A stretch of DNA of 64,000 nt from Hydractinia symbiolongicarpus (lineage: Eukaryota > Cnidaria > Hydrozoa > Anthoathecata > Hydractiniidae). The stretch is from the NCBI RefSeq assembly GCF_029227915.1, contig NC_079887.1, positions 17,111,650 through 17,175,649 on the forward strand, read 5' to 3'. The first letter of the stretch is position 1, and every line of letters starts with the position of its first letter. Made by a program: the position numbers and the translations under genes. The notes beneath the pieces were generated by a model. It made no database searches. It was not told the origin of the DNA and was given only the letters and a program-made list of their open reading frames with translations. Positions 1-13,300 of the stretch are shown in pieces.

Positions 1-141
1 GAGATCGTCAAAAAGAGAAAAATGGGCCTGGGGACGAGATTGATTAAAGCCCTGGGTGTTAAAATATATGACGTTATAACGTTCAGAAAGTTCATTTCTC
101 TACCGGTCGTCAATGAAATGGCATTACTTTTGAGAATTAAA

Positions 142-512
142 ATGATTAACTGTGCTGCTGTTGGGTGTTCAAATCGGTCAAACGATAATCCTGAAATCCT
201 GAAATAAGTTCCCATAAAATTCCATCTAATAAGAAAAAAATACAACGAAAGAAGTTACTTCAACATACACGACGTGATGGCAATCTTCCAAAGGACGGAA
301 GTTTTTACATATGCTCTAATCATTTCGAAGTTTTAAATCGCGTTTACAAAACATACAGAGAAGCTATTTTGAATCAATGTGCACCAAACAATGAGAATAA
401 TTTAATAGGAGAGGGGCGCTGTGACTGGCCAGGCTACAGCGCTAAATGTGGAACATATACTTTTATATTTATTATAGTGACTCGCCATAGAATCAATGTG
501 GTAAAAAAGTAA
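142..512 (+). pseudogene. THAP-type zinc finger fragment, frameshifted
   Basis: Translation from the ATG at 142 gives a Cys-x4-Cys start (MINCAAVGCSNRSN), as in THAP DNA-binding domains. The frame closes at 205-207. A frame shifted by one or two bases (open from 207 to 512) continues with a basic stretch, an LPKDGSFYICSNHFE segment carrying the second C-x2-H pair, and a further 50 or so residues. The C..C / C-x2-H pairs and their spacing of about 50 residues fit the C2CH THAP zinc module of P-element-type transposases and of host factors. The break near 197-207 means that either a frameshift killed the gene or a very short intron was missed. No transposase catalytic region follows. The domain call is good; that it is a pseudogene is likely. 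Confidence 0.55.
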
Positions 513-2566
513 AATATAAAAACAAGTTTTAAAATAGCATAAGCTTTTGGGTTAAAACCATCCTCAGTGTATGAGCTCTGATATTAACAAATTTATAGAC
601 TTCCATATTGTCCACGGTGGAACTGTTGAAAACTCTGGCCGTATGGAAAAGGCAGGTCTCTGTGTCTTATTTCAAAAGTTGGAAAACGCAAATTTTAAAA
701 TTAAGTCAGTAGCAACAGATCGTCATATTTAAATTCGCGCATTCGTGAAAAAGGAAAAACCAGAAATTAACCATCAACTTGGATTAAGGCTATAATAAAC
801 CAACTTTGGTGATGTTGTGCTACTTGCGAAGGAGATGAGCAACTTCTTAAGGAATAATGACTCAGTATTTTATATCGTATATTGTGACTCATTACAAGGT
901 AGTAAAAAAATTCGCAAATTTTTCACTTAGTTGCTTCCACGGTTTATGTTTTTTCAGAACGTTATGAAATCATATGTTTTATTCGCTTCCAGCCTCTTCA
1001 ATATTACGTGACCATGATAGATTTTTTGAAAACACGGATTTTATAAATATTGATATAAAGGTTTTAAATAAAATGTACCAGTTTATATTTGTTTTTTTGA
1101 ATATATTTTTGTCAGTAATTTCAACTGTGAGATTTTTTCAAAATCAGTTTTTTTAACTTGAGTTCCACTTTAAGATCCATCCCTTCTAGCTTCCACTGTC
1201 CGTCTTATAGAGCTTTAGGAAGATTTCACTGTACCTTAAGTGAAGTAATTGTTTGCAGAAAAAAAAAAGATTGCAGGACTTAAGTTTGTAATAGATTCTT
1301 CTGAATTGCGCAAAATGAGCACACTTAATAAAAGATTGCGAACAAGTAACCTAAGTTAATTTTACACTAAGTTTACATGAAAATTGCAAGCCGGAATAAA
1401 GGTAAAATGCGAAATAAAAGTTTTCAAATATCCTTTCTTGTTGTTAGTTCGGAAACATTAATTAATTCCGTACTCTTTTGCACGAAATGAACTTTGCAAT
1501 CGAAAAATCTCTATATTTAGCACACAGGGAAGAAAATACAAATGTTTTACTTACCCATTTAACCTCCTCCATCCACTTTATTTTAAGTTTTTTCTCTCCC
1601 CTTAACCATTGGTTACCTAGTTTGTAGGCAGGAAATGACTGTTCAAATAGCTGACACCTCTAATTAGCGGACAAAAACTGATTGGTGCCCGCTAATTAGA
1701 CTCGGTGTGCGCTATGTGGTCGCTGCATAGAAATTCTTTCCAAATTGGCTTATATTGTTTTAAAAACTTGCCCTTGGGTGTTAGAGTATAGTGGGATCGA
1801 CCTCAAAGTGTGTCAAGAGGCTTATTTTAGAAGAAGAAGGAACCTGAAGACAATATTTATAGTAAATATGCTGTCTTTCCTTCAAAAAAGTAAAACAGAC
1901 TCGAGACCTCACAACTTGAGATTTTGCGCAGACAATTTAATATTTTGAAATTGTAACATATTGCTATAAGTATAATATACACAGACATCTTACATGAATT
2001 TCTTAATATGACCCATTGTATATTGTAGTGTAGAGGTAAGTTTTAGGGGGTAATATATATTGGAACCTTGAAACAACGTCCGCTCGGGAGAGGTGTTTAC
2101 TAAAAACTGGCCGCTACATATATGTTTTATTACGAGAGTTTGACCATCATTTCATCCGTTCTTGGAAAAATTGTCCGTACAAAGGTGTCCGACAAAGGTT
2201 GTCCGCTACAAGGTGGTTCCACTGTACTAATAGTAAACATAAGTTCAGTATTAACTGCACCAATGGCCAGCAAATTATTTAAAAGGTGGAAATTATATTA
2301 TCGCTAATAAAATTTCGAATATTTCTGACTTTTGACAAAAGCAGTATTAGGAAAGGATTTCTTAATGATACATCTGATTGGGTTTTATTCGGATTGCTTT
2401 AGATTTTCTTAGCTGTTTAAGATAGATTCTTGAGTTTCCTTTCATTTTTTGCAGGATCTTCTTTAACGAGAGTAAATTTTGCGAAGACTTATTTTCACCT
2501 CACGTGTTTTCTCGTGATATCGCGAAGACTCACTTTTACATAAAGAAAATAAGTTTATATTATATA
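513..2566. other. Noncoding AT-rich stretch with decayed repeat pieces
   Basis: No convincing coding region. Sequence around 1,650-1,735 and 2,070-2,230 repeats a GTCCGCTA/GCGGACA-like theme ending in 'GGTTCCACTGTAC'. This resembles the terminal part of a DNA transposon family, but no paired ends could be defined. Confidence 0.3.
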
Positions 2567-3222
2567 CAGTCTACTCTCGATAAGTGTAACCTCCAAGGGA
2601 CCGAAGAAAAGTTTTACTTTTGACAAGGTCTAAAAAATTAGCCACGGTTTTTGTGTGCAAAAGTATAGGAATCAGGCGCCGAAAATTCGAATTCGAATCG
2701 AATGTTTTGATTGAAGTATATTTCAACTTTTTAAAAGGGATCATTTTATTGTGAAAATAATTATATAGAATGTCAAATGGATATGGAAATTACACAGAAT
2801 GAGTTAGCGTTTGAATTCACATCTTATGTTATGGGATGAAAGGGCCTTGTAAGTTAGATTTTGCGGCTGAAGATAGTTTTATAAACATTTTGAAAGAACA
2901 ACTTCAAAAGTCTCTATAAATATACAATAAATATATATATGTAATATAAATATATTTAGTTACCTGAAACAGTTTTGAAACTGACATTGAATCGTTTTTT
3001 TTCCATTGACTCACCCGTCCATCAAAAGCATGAAAGTCATGGAGATCTCATGATTTTGCAAACTCTAGAGCTTTTTCTTTGAATATACTACAGCTGATAG
3101 GAATATTGTTGTTTCTTGCAGTTTTCAGCCATTTATAAACGGCAGATTCTAACTCCTCGGTCGCAGTCTTCATTCTTTCCAAGTTCCACTTATCCGGGGT
3201 TCCAATTATCGAGAGCAGACTG
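2567..3222. mobile_element. MITE with pogo/Tigger-like ends and TA target site
   Basis: The left end reads CAGTCTACTCTCGATAA and the right end is the inverted CAGTCTGCTCTCGATAA. They are flanked by TA at 2,565-2,566 and at 3,223-3,224. CAGT..CTCGATAA ends next to TA duplications are typical of the pogo/Tigger branch of Tc1/mariner elements. The 656-bp body has no transposase reading frame, so this is a non-autonomous copy. The right end occurs again at about 3,664 because of the tandem duplication described separately. Confidence 0.6.
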
Positions 3223-3858
3223 TAGTGTTAAGAAAATGACATCAGGAAAAAATGATTAATTATTTCCGACTTTCACGAATTTTACGAATCTCGTGAATAG
3301 TAGAAGTTTTTGTAAATATTTCGCGGATATTTATTTTCCCAAACCGTGCCTATTGTCATTCTTGAATTTAAATTCGCGAAAACTGGGAAAAGTCACGAAA
3401 TTCGCAAAATATAATCTTGAAACTGACATTGAATCGTTTTTTTTCCATTGACTCACCCGTCCATCAAAAGCATGAAAGTCATGGAGATCTCATGATTTTG
3501 CAAACTCTAGAGCTTTTTCTTTGAATATACTACAGCTGATAGGAATATTGTTGTTTCTTGCAGTTTTCAGCCATTTATAAACGGCAGATTCCAACTCCTC
3601 GGTCGCAGTCTTCATTCTTTCCAAGTTCCACTTATCCGGGGTTCCAATTATCGAGAGCAGACTGTAGTGTTAAGAAAATGACATCAGGAAAAAATGATTA
3701 ATTATTTCCGACTTTCACGAATTTTACGAATCTCGTGAATAGTAGAAGTTTTTGTAAATATTTCGCGGATATTTATTTTCCCAAACCGTGCCTATTGTCA
3801 TTCTTGAATTTAAATTCGCGAAAACTGGGAAAAGTCACGAAATTCGCAAAATATAATC
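2975..3858 (+). repeat. Two-copy tandem duplication, 442-bp unit
   Basis: The unit at 2,975-3,416 is repeated at 3,417-3,858 almost without change; I noticed one substitution (GATTCTAACTCC against GATTCCAACTCC). The unit contains the right third of the pogo-like MITE plus downstream sequence. The near identity implies a recent duplication. Confidence 0.9.
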
Positions 3859-4879
3859 TTGTGATTACTTAATCTTGTCTTGTTTTATAAAGTTTTTCTC
3901 GCGAAAACCGACACTTTTTCACATTTGCGCATTGACATTGACTTCTTTTTTTATTAATGCGTGCCATGTAGCTCTCAACTTGATTGCTGCACACCTAAAA
4001 AAAAAGAACAGAATGTTATTGACAGAAAAAACATTGGGAATAGTCGTAACGTTTTCGACCACAAATAATGCTGGCAAAATGAAGTAATACTTGATGACTA
4101 AAATATTAAAGAAAAGAAAATCTTGCCAGCGTAAACTTTTACTTTAAATTATGATTAGGTGGCCAGTGACCAATTTTTCGCGTAAAGGTTTTTTTTTAAT
4201 TCTTTTTACTTCATTTTGTGAGAATAAATTTTCGCGACTCAGATGTTTACAATTTTTTGGCTGGAATTAAGTCTAATGATAAAATATTGGTAGCAAGCGA
4301 AAGGCAACGGAGGTGAAATGTAATAACTACTGTAATACTTCGAATAAACGTCGTCTTTTTTACATTAGCCTCAATAGCATATAACATAAGCATATATTCA
4401 GGCTCGGATTCTTAAAATGCTAAGCATGTTGCAGCCAAGTTTATGAAAAAGGCGCACGCCAACAATAAAAATAAAAATAAATGCCGAAGATCACAACTTA
4501 TAAAGTTCAAAAATCCCTAAATCCTAATAAACGGTGAATGGAAATGAAAAATGCAGTTTTTAATACTAGCGACATAACTAGCGACAACAGTTATAACTAT
4601 CAGCATAACTCGCGGCAACAGTAATCACTAGCGGCGACAGTTGCGAATCGAAATACAAATGTCACATACATTTGCCTAACCTTCCTGAATTTTATCCTGA
4701 CCAGTTGCTTAGCGGTTTTTGACACAAATCCCAGCCCCGACCCTTAGCAACTCGGCTGGTTATAAAAAGACAAACGTGTAATTTCGGACATTTTATTAAT
4801 TGGTCATACTTCAGGATTCGTTTACTCTGGATCCGCTTCTGTATTAGTTTTCGACAAAAAAACAAACACAAAATCAACT
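3859..4879. other. Noncoding stretch, no gene seen
   Basis: AT-rich sequence. Around 4,565-4,650 a short theme of the form 'ACTAGCG(G)CGACAG' recurs imperfectly. No ORF with recognisable similarity. Confidence 0.3.
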
Positions 4880-7800
4880 TAAAAAACAAAGAACTCAGCA
4901 CAGCTACTTTTTTAAAAAAACGCCTACATTTTAGCTGATGCTTGATGGATGTGCATATTTTTCAACACTTTTCTAAAAAAAAGGATATATGTGGGCAGAC
5001 TTTCTGGGTCTGCTATGTTATTCAAAACTGTACCACTAAGGTTGTCGCAAATACTTAACAACAAGTCATGCTTGCTGTAATATACCTTACTAAACACACA
5101 ACTGCCCACTATGTCCGTGTGAAACTTATCTATCAACGCATCACCGTCTGCACCTTGAAATAGTCCGTTTAAATATAATTCCTTGCGAATAATATATTGT
5201 TTTTATGTTAAGGAAAACACAAAGAATAAGGAAGAACAGTGCAAAGATGCTATACAACTCAAGTTTGAGTTGTCTCATGAAGTAACTTTCCATTTTACAA
5301 GCAGAATATTGCATGGGCATTTTTTTCCAGTTCCCTACCCTAACTCTAAAAATAGGAGCTTACTTGCTACAGACTTTTTTCGACATTTCTGGGACCGCTT
5401 CATTTTAAAATGACGACAAGAAGAAGAAAGCTTATTTTTCTACTACACTTTAGGCAAGTTCTCTGGGACCATTAAGTTTTTCAGAACTGTGCCACTAAGA
5501 TTGTCACAAATACTTAACATCTTGTTATGCTTGTCGTTAGATATCTTACGAAACGCAAAACAACCAACTACGTCCGTGTGATCATTATCTATCAACGCAT
5601 AAGTGACGCCAAACTTGAAATAGGCCGTTACATATAGTTGTTTGCGAATAATATTTTGTTTCTATGTTATGCAAAGGATAACAAAGAACAGTGCAAAGAT
5701 GCTGTACCACTCAAGCCTGAGTTGTTTAACAAAGTAATTTTACAATTTACAAATAGAATATTGCATATGCATTATCTTCATCGCATCTCCACTCCTAACT
5801 CTAAAAAGTGGAGCTTGCTTGCTATATAACTTTTTGCGACATTTCTGGGACCGCTTCATTGTATTATGACGACAAGTAGAAGAGCTTTTAATTTTTCTAC
5901 TACACTTTTTTTCAGTTTTCTGGGACCGCTAAGTGTTTCAAAACTGTGACACTAAGATTGTCATAAATACTTAACACCAAGTGATACTTGTTGTAATATA
6001 CCTTACTAAACACAAAAGTGCCCGCAATGTCCGTTTGATAATTATTTATCAACGTATTACCCTCTGCTACTTTAAAATAGTCCGTAACATATAGTTCTTT
6101 GCGAAAAATACTTCGTTTTTATGTTAAGGAAAATTCAAAGGATCACGAAGAACAGTGCAAAGATGCTGCACAACTCAAACGTGAGTTATCTAACAAAGTA
6201 TTTTACATTTTATAAGTAAAATATTGCATATGAATTACCTTTATCGCACATCCACTTCCTAACTCTAAAAATTGGAGCGTGTTTGCTATAGATTTTTTTG
6301 CAACATTTCTGGGACCGCTTTAATTAAAAATAACGACTGGTAGGATAACATTTTATTTTTCTACTACACTTTTCGGGAGTTTTCTGGGACCGCTAAGTTT
6401 TTTAAAACTGTGCCACTAAGATAGTGGCAAATACTTAACATCTAGTTATGCTTGTCGTAAGATAACTTAGGAAACGCAAAACTGCCTACTATGTCCGTGT
6501 GATTATTATCTCTCAACGTATAAATGACGGCAAATCTAAAATAGTCCGTTGTGTATACTTCTTTGCGAATAATAATTTGTTTTTTTTTATGCAAAAGTAA
6601 CGAATAACAGTGCAAAGATGCTGTACAACTCAAGCCTGAGTTGTCTAACAAAGTAATTTTACAATTTACAAGTAAAATATTACATATGCATTATCTTTAT
6701 CGCATCTCCACTCCTAACTCTATAAATTGGAGCTTGCTTCCTATATAATTTTTTGCGACATTTCTGGGATCGCTTTAATTCAAAATGACGACTGGTAGGA
6801 TAACATTTCAATTTTTTTACTACACTTTTCGGGAGTTTTCTGGGACCGCTTAGATTTTTGAAACTGTACCACTAAGATTGTCGCAAATACTTAACATCTA
6901 GTTATGCTTGTCGTAAGATAACTTAGGAAACGCAAAATTGCCTACTATGTCCGTGTGTTTATTTTCGGTCAACGCATTTTACAATTTACAAGTAGAATAT
7001 TGCAAATGCATTATCTTTATCGCATCTCCACTCCTAACTAAAGTAGAGCTTGCTTTCTATATACTTTTTGCGACATTTCTGGGACCGTTTTATTTTATAA
7101 TGAAGACAAGTAGAAGAAAGTTTAGTTTTTTCACTACACTTTTTATCAGTATTCTGGAACCGCTAAATTATTCAAATTTGTACCACTAACCCTGTGACAA
7201 CTACTTAACAACAATCATACTTGCTGTACGATACCTTAAGAAACACGAAACTGCCCGCTATGTCCGTGTGATAATTATCTTTTAGCGCATAACTTTTGCA
7301 ACCTTAAAATAGCCCGTTACATATAGTTCCTTGCGAATAATATTTTATTTTCATGTTAAGGAACACACAAAGAATAACGAAGAACAGTGCAAAGACGCTG
7401 TACAACTCAAGGGTGAGTTATCTAACAAAGTATTTTACATTTTATAAGTAGAACATTGCATATGAATTACCTTTATCGCACCTCCACTCCCAACTCTAAA
7501 AATTGGAGCGTGTTTGCTATAGATTTTTTTGCAACATTTCTGGGACCGCTTTAATTATAAAGAACGACTGGTAGGATAACATTTTATTTTTCTACTACAC
7601 TTTTCGGTAGTTTTCTGGGACCGCTAAGTTTTTAAAAACTGTGCCACTAAGATTGTCGCAAATACTTAACACCAAGTCATACTTGTTGTAATATACCTTA
7701 CTAAACACAAAACTGCCCGCAATGTCCGTTTGATAATTATCTATCAACGCATTACGCTCTGCAACCTTAAAATAATCCATCACATATAGTTCCTTGCAAA

Positions 7801-9655
7801 TAATATTTTGTTTTCCTGTTAAGGAACATACAAAGGATAACGAAGAACAGTGCAAAGACGCTGTACAACTCAAGCGTGAGTTATCTAACAAAGTATTTTA
7901 CATTTTATAAGTAGAACATTGCATATGAATTACCTTTATCGCACATCCACTCCCTAACTCTAAAAATTGGAGCGTGTTTGCTATAGATTTTTTTGCAACA
8001 TTTCTGGGACCGCTTTAATTAAAAATAACGACTGGTAGGATAACATTTTATTTTTCTACTACACTTTTCGGGAGTTTTCTGGGACCGCTAAGTTTTTTAA
8101 AACTGTGCCACTAAGATTGTGGCAAATACTTAACATCTAGTTATGCTTGTCGTAAGATAACTTAGGAAACGCAAAACTGCCTACTATGTCCGTGTGATTA
8201 TTATCTCTCAACGTATAAATGACGGCAAATCTAAAATAGTCCGTTGTGTATACTTCTTTGCGAATAATAATTTGTTTTTTTTTATGCAAAAGTAACGAAT
8301 AACAGTGCAAAGATGCTGTACAACTCAAGCCTGAGTTGTCTAACAAAGTAATTTTACAATTTACAAGTAAAATATTACATATGCATTATCTTTATCGCAT
8401 CTCCACTCCTAACTCTATAAAGTGGAGCTTGCTTCCTATATAATTTTTTGCGACATTTCTGGGACCGCTTTAATTCAAAATGACGACTGGTAGGATAACA
8501 TTTCAATTTTTTTACTGCACTTTTCGGGAGTTTTCTGGGACCGCTTAGATTTTTGAAACTGTACCACTAAGATTGTCGCAAATACTTAACATCTAGTTAT
8601 GCTTGTCGTAAGATAACTTAGGAAACGCAAAATTGCCTACTATGTCCGTGTGTTTATTTTCGGTCAACGCATTTTACAATTTACAAGTAGAATATTGCAT
8701 ATGCATTATCTTTATCGCATCTCCACTCCTAACTAAAGTAGAGCTTGCTTTCTATATACTTTTTGCGACATTTCTGGGACCGTTTTATTTTATAATGAAG
8801 ACAAGTAGAAGAAAGTTTAGTTTTTTCACTACACTTTTTATCAGTATTCTGGAACCGCTAAATTATTCAAATTTGTACCACTAACCCTGTGACAACTACT
8901 TAACAACAATCATACTTGCTGTACGATACCTTAAGAAACACGAAACTGCCCGCTATGTCCGTGTGATAATTATCTTTTAGCGCATAACTTTTGCAACCTT
9001 AAAATAGCCCGTTACATATAGTTCCTTGCAAATAATATTTTGTTTTCCTGTTAAGGAACATACAAAGGATAACGAAGAACAGTGCAAAGACGCTGTACAA
9101 CTCAAGCGTGAGTTATCTAACAAAGTATTTTACATTTTATAAGTAGAACATTGCATATGAATTACCTTTATCGCACATCCACTCCCTAACTCTAAAAATT
9201 GGAGCGTGTTTGCTATAGATTTTTTTGCAACATTTCTGGGACCGCTTTAATTATAAAGAACGACTGGTAGGATAACATTTTATTTTTCTACTACACTTTT
9301 CGGTAGTTTTCTGGGACCGCTAAATGTTTCAAAACGGTGACACTAAGATTGTCATAAATACTTAACACCAAGTGATACTTGTTGTAATATACCTTACTAA
9401 ACACAAAAGTGCCCGCAATGTCCGTTTGATAATTATCTATCAACGTATTACCCTCTGCTACTTTAAAATAGTCCGTTACATATAGTTCTTTGCGAAAAAT
9501 ACTTCGTTTTTATGTTAAGGAAAATACAAAGGATCACGAGGAACAGTGCAAAGATGCTTCACAACCCAAGCTTGAGTTATCTAACAAAGTATTTTACATT
9601 TTATAAGTAAAATATTGCATGAGTATTTTTTTCCAGTTCCCTTCCCTAACGGCCA
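4880..9655 (+). repeat. Satellite array of about 460-bp units with a higher-order repeat
   Basis: The landmark TTCTGGGACCGCTAAG and the following 'AAAACTGTRCCACTAAGRTTGTC' recur near 5,002, 5,459, 5,920, 6,383, 6,836, 7,148, 7,611, 8,073, 8,533, 8,844 and 9,306. The spacing is about 453-465 bp, except for two short units of about 312 bp. The block from about 6,230 to 7,330 recurs nearly unchanged 1,695 bp further on (about 7,925-9,025), and this block holds both short units. Short ORFs in the array are by-products: they recur with the repeat and diverge freely. The first 110 bp (about 4,880-4,995) also occur alone at 16,735-16,858. Confidence 0.9.
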
Positions 9656-12600
9656 ACTAGTAAAAGTTTCTTAAATTCTGATTTGTCATGTTACTATATA
9701 AATTGCCTTTTTGCTTATTATGATCTAAAATGATGTGTTTTCTGTTAACATCGTCTGAATAATCAACTCGATATTCGCCCAATTTCTTGTTGGTAGTTAT
9801 GGGTGAAAAAGTCTCTTGCTTAAAAAGTTTTATTTTTACTAGTAAAATTTTCTTAATTTTTTGAAAGACAACTAATCAGCCTCTTACATGGTGGTTTTTT
9901 ATAAAAAAAAAAAACCCCGTGTGTTTCCACTTTCGGTACTAAGATTTTTAAAAAGTAGTGCCAAAATTTTGTTTATTGAAATCTAAGATTAAATTGGAAA
10001 AATTAATGTAAAAACTAAAAATCTAACATTAGTGACTATTAATTTTAACCAACTAACCTTTACGCCCAATAAGGTTCAAAATCGTTGCACTTTTGAATCT
10101 TTCGCATGAGGCAGTTTCTACGTTGTTTACTATGGTTGTACTTTTGATAAATTAGCACTATTCTGTGGGGGCAAAAAAGTCCCATGTCAGTTTTTTAAAT
10201 TTTTTCATAACTTCTAATCAATACCGTTTTAGGGATTGAAACTCAGTAACTTTTCATCATTGATAGTTAATGCCGAAAAAATATGGATAAAATTTTGTTT
10301 ATCCTTATCCTAACAATTCCAAAGTCATTAGTCAGGCAAAAAAATAAATGTAGATATTTTAGCCTTTATATCAAGAAATTTTACACATCCAGATTGTTTG
10401 CACGGCTTTTCTTATCCCAAAGTTTATTTTTCACCGTTTTAGCCTTCCTTCAGGTTCGGAAATATATGATGACGTCATTTTGGATTAAATGACGTCATTT
10501 AATTCCTTTAAATACAATTCTCCTCCAACATAAAATTGTGCGAGTGACTTTTGGAGGAGGGCTAGCAAGTTCATCCTAAATATAACATGATAAGGGTTAT
10601 TCTTGATTGTAATTGCGAAATAACAAAACAACTTATAAAACACTCATACGCGAATGAGCGCGAAGAGGAAATATTACTAGTAATTTGGTGAAATTGGACA
10701 ACCCCTTGCTGGCAATTTCCCATATCTATTACGCCACTGGAAATGACAACGATATTTTGAATCACGATATCTTTGTCGTACTAAACTAAGGGAGCGTTAC
10801 ATGGAAATATAAACCTCTTTTTATCAATTTTCTCGTAAAATTCAAAAATAGGATAACAAGGCAAGATTTAAAATTTCTTTAAATATGATTTATACAGTCA
10901 CTACTATGTTAAACATATCACAGACATCCAACATCTCCTAAAATTCCTATAATAGGGAAAGAATAGGCCAATTCACTAAATCCTTCTAAAATTGCGATTT
11001 TTACCCAAATTCGCACTAATTAGTTCCGCACTTTTTAATTCCCCAAGCATTTATTATTTATTATTTCTTTAGGGTACTTGTAAAAGAACTTGAAGTCCAA
11101 GAACTTAAAAAACGAGAAATTGTAGAAAATGATTGTCAAAAATTCCTTTGTAATTTGTGCTTGGCACAGGTACATATTCTTTATCCTGGATGATAATTTA
11201 TCGTTGTTTTAACCTTCAGAGTCGCGTTTTATCCTAAATTCCTCCTAATATATAACATAAAATACCCTGAAATCCCTCTAAAAATTTAGCCTTAAAAACT
11301 CCTAAAATCCTAAATAAAACTGCTAAAAAATTGAGAGGCTTGATATGAAGATTAAATTTTAAGTACAATTCAGTTTTAGACAACATTGCTTCAATGGTTT
11401 AAAATTTTGCTAGATGGATTTTAAAAAAAACAATTTGCATAACTTACTTCTGCTACGGCCTCAAATCGCAAATATTGCACTCCAATACTACATAATTTTT
11501 TAAGTATCTTTTAAAGAAAAAGTGACGTATTAAGTTCAGAAAGAAAGCTCTGCTCTGTATTTTCTTCCTTGTTATTTTCAGTCTTCTGTAATCGTCAAAG
11601 CTCATTAGCTATTATGAAAACTAGTTGATTTGATTTATGTAGGAACACAATTGGAACATTTCGATGAAAAATAGTCCGGTAGAAAACTTTTCGGCAGATT
11701 TTTTTGACGGGTTAAAGTTAGTTGGGAAAAATTATTAGTCGGGGATTAATTTAGTCAGGGATTAAGTTAGTCGGGGAAAATTTTATTCACTGAACCACAG
11801 ATGTAGTTACTTTTCTTCGGGTTTTTTTCGCTGATAAGGTATTGTACATATCTAGATTAATAAATTTATTATTTAGCCGATAAAGTTTAATTATGACTGG
11901 GCATCTATAATTGACCAGAAACGAGACCAAGGTATTAAACAGATTTTTCTCATATATTAAATTTTCCAGATTTTTAGGTTCGCCCGTCGTATATATCCAA
12001 GTCCTTAGATTATTGTTCGTCGTACATATTTCCGGAATCGCTATTTCGTACATTCTTAGCACGGCGGTCGGCTACTTCGTGCTTCGTGCATTTTGAAAAC
12101 AATACGGCTATTAATAAAGAGACTAAGAAATTCAAATATTTGATTTACATATCATAAATTTATCACAAAAGATTTTTAAAATTAGGAAAATGTCTCTTTT
12201 TAACTGAAAAATGGAGCGTTTTTTAGAGACTGGGTGTTTTTTAGTGCGTTTATGGTAACTAATAACAATTACTAATTTTTTATCCCTAGTAATAACGCCC
12301 GCATACTTCATATTTATAACTCTAAGTTTGCGTATCCTGCAGTAACCAAAGAGAAGCTATGACATTTTCTGACTGCAGCTAACCATAGTGCATCACAGCG
12401 AGTACGAGAGGAGATCGCTTTCTTTTTTTGGATCTGGAAAGTAAAATAGATTAAAAATGTCAAATTCTTTTAATAAATTTTTGCAAATTGACAAAATTAA
12501 TTTTCGCGGAAAGCCTTTTTTTAGACCTCCCAAAAGGTGTCTAGTTGTTCCAGCCACATAAAAAGCATTATACACAAAAAATTATAAACAATTCCGGACG

Positions 12601-13300
12601 GGATTTGTAAACTGGATGTGTAAAAGAGAAATAATAATCTTTAATCATTGAAGGTCCGGTCAAAGACTGCTCCACCTTCGGATCGCCATAACTTCTGAGA
12701 ACTAAGTTGTCATGAAACGTGCTATTTTTTAGAAAGAAAAGCTATCGAACGGTACCAAACAGAAACCGTTTACAATCCTTGCCAGAATATGTGGGCGCAA
12801 GACTTCAATTTTCGAAGTTCGTCCGCACAAGTAATGATTAAGGCTATTTCTATATGATTCGTGTAATATTAACTTCTGAAGTTCCTTGGCTAATGTTTGC
12901 AGCAGACATAGGACAAACATCGGATCTTACGTTATTTGGTTAAATCTATAATCTTAAAATGTGTCAATTGTTGCTGACGGTACGTGGCGACGTGAATTAT
13001 TCCGCAATGCAGGCGAAGAAGACAGTGTGACAAGCAAATTTTAAACGCTGTACACCTGGCCTAGTTATATGTTAAAGTTGCACTTTGGTAGCCTATCGAC
13101 TGCGGTGTATTGGCGGGTTGATGCTTTTTATCAAATATGAAAATAACCCCGAAAACGGTCCCTGTCCACTTAAGTTATTGTAAGCTTTAGGTTAAAATAT
13201 AGTAGTCGTTGTTGAAACATGATTGAAACATGATGATTCACATAAAACAACATAAAACAAGTAGAAAAAATCGAAAGAAAGAGTCCACCAAATTACCCTA
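9656..13300. other. Long noncoding AT-rich stretch
   Basis: No protein similarity recognised in short ORFs. Direct TGACGTCATTT copies occur at about 10,470-10,500. A run of 'CCTAAAATCC'-like phrases lies at 10,920-11,340. I see no paired transposon ends. Confidence 0.3.

Noticed and set aside
6442-8884. Identical pairs of short ORFs 1,695 bp apart
   Set aside because: They mirror the higher-order satellite repeat and drift freely in other monomers; no sign of coding constraint.
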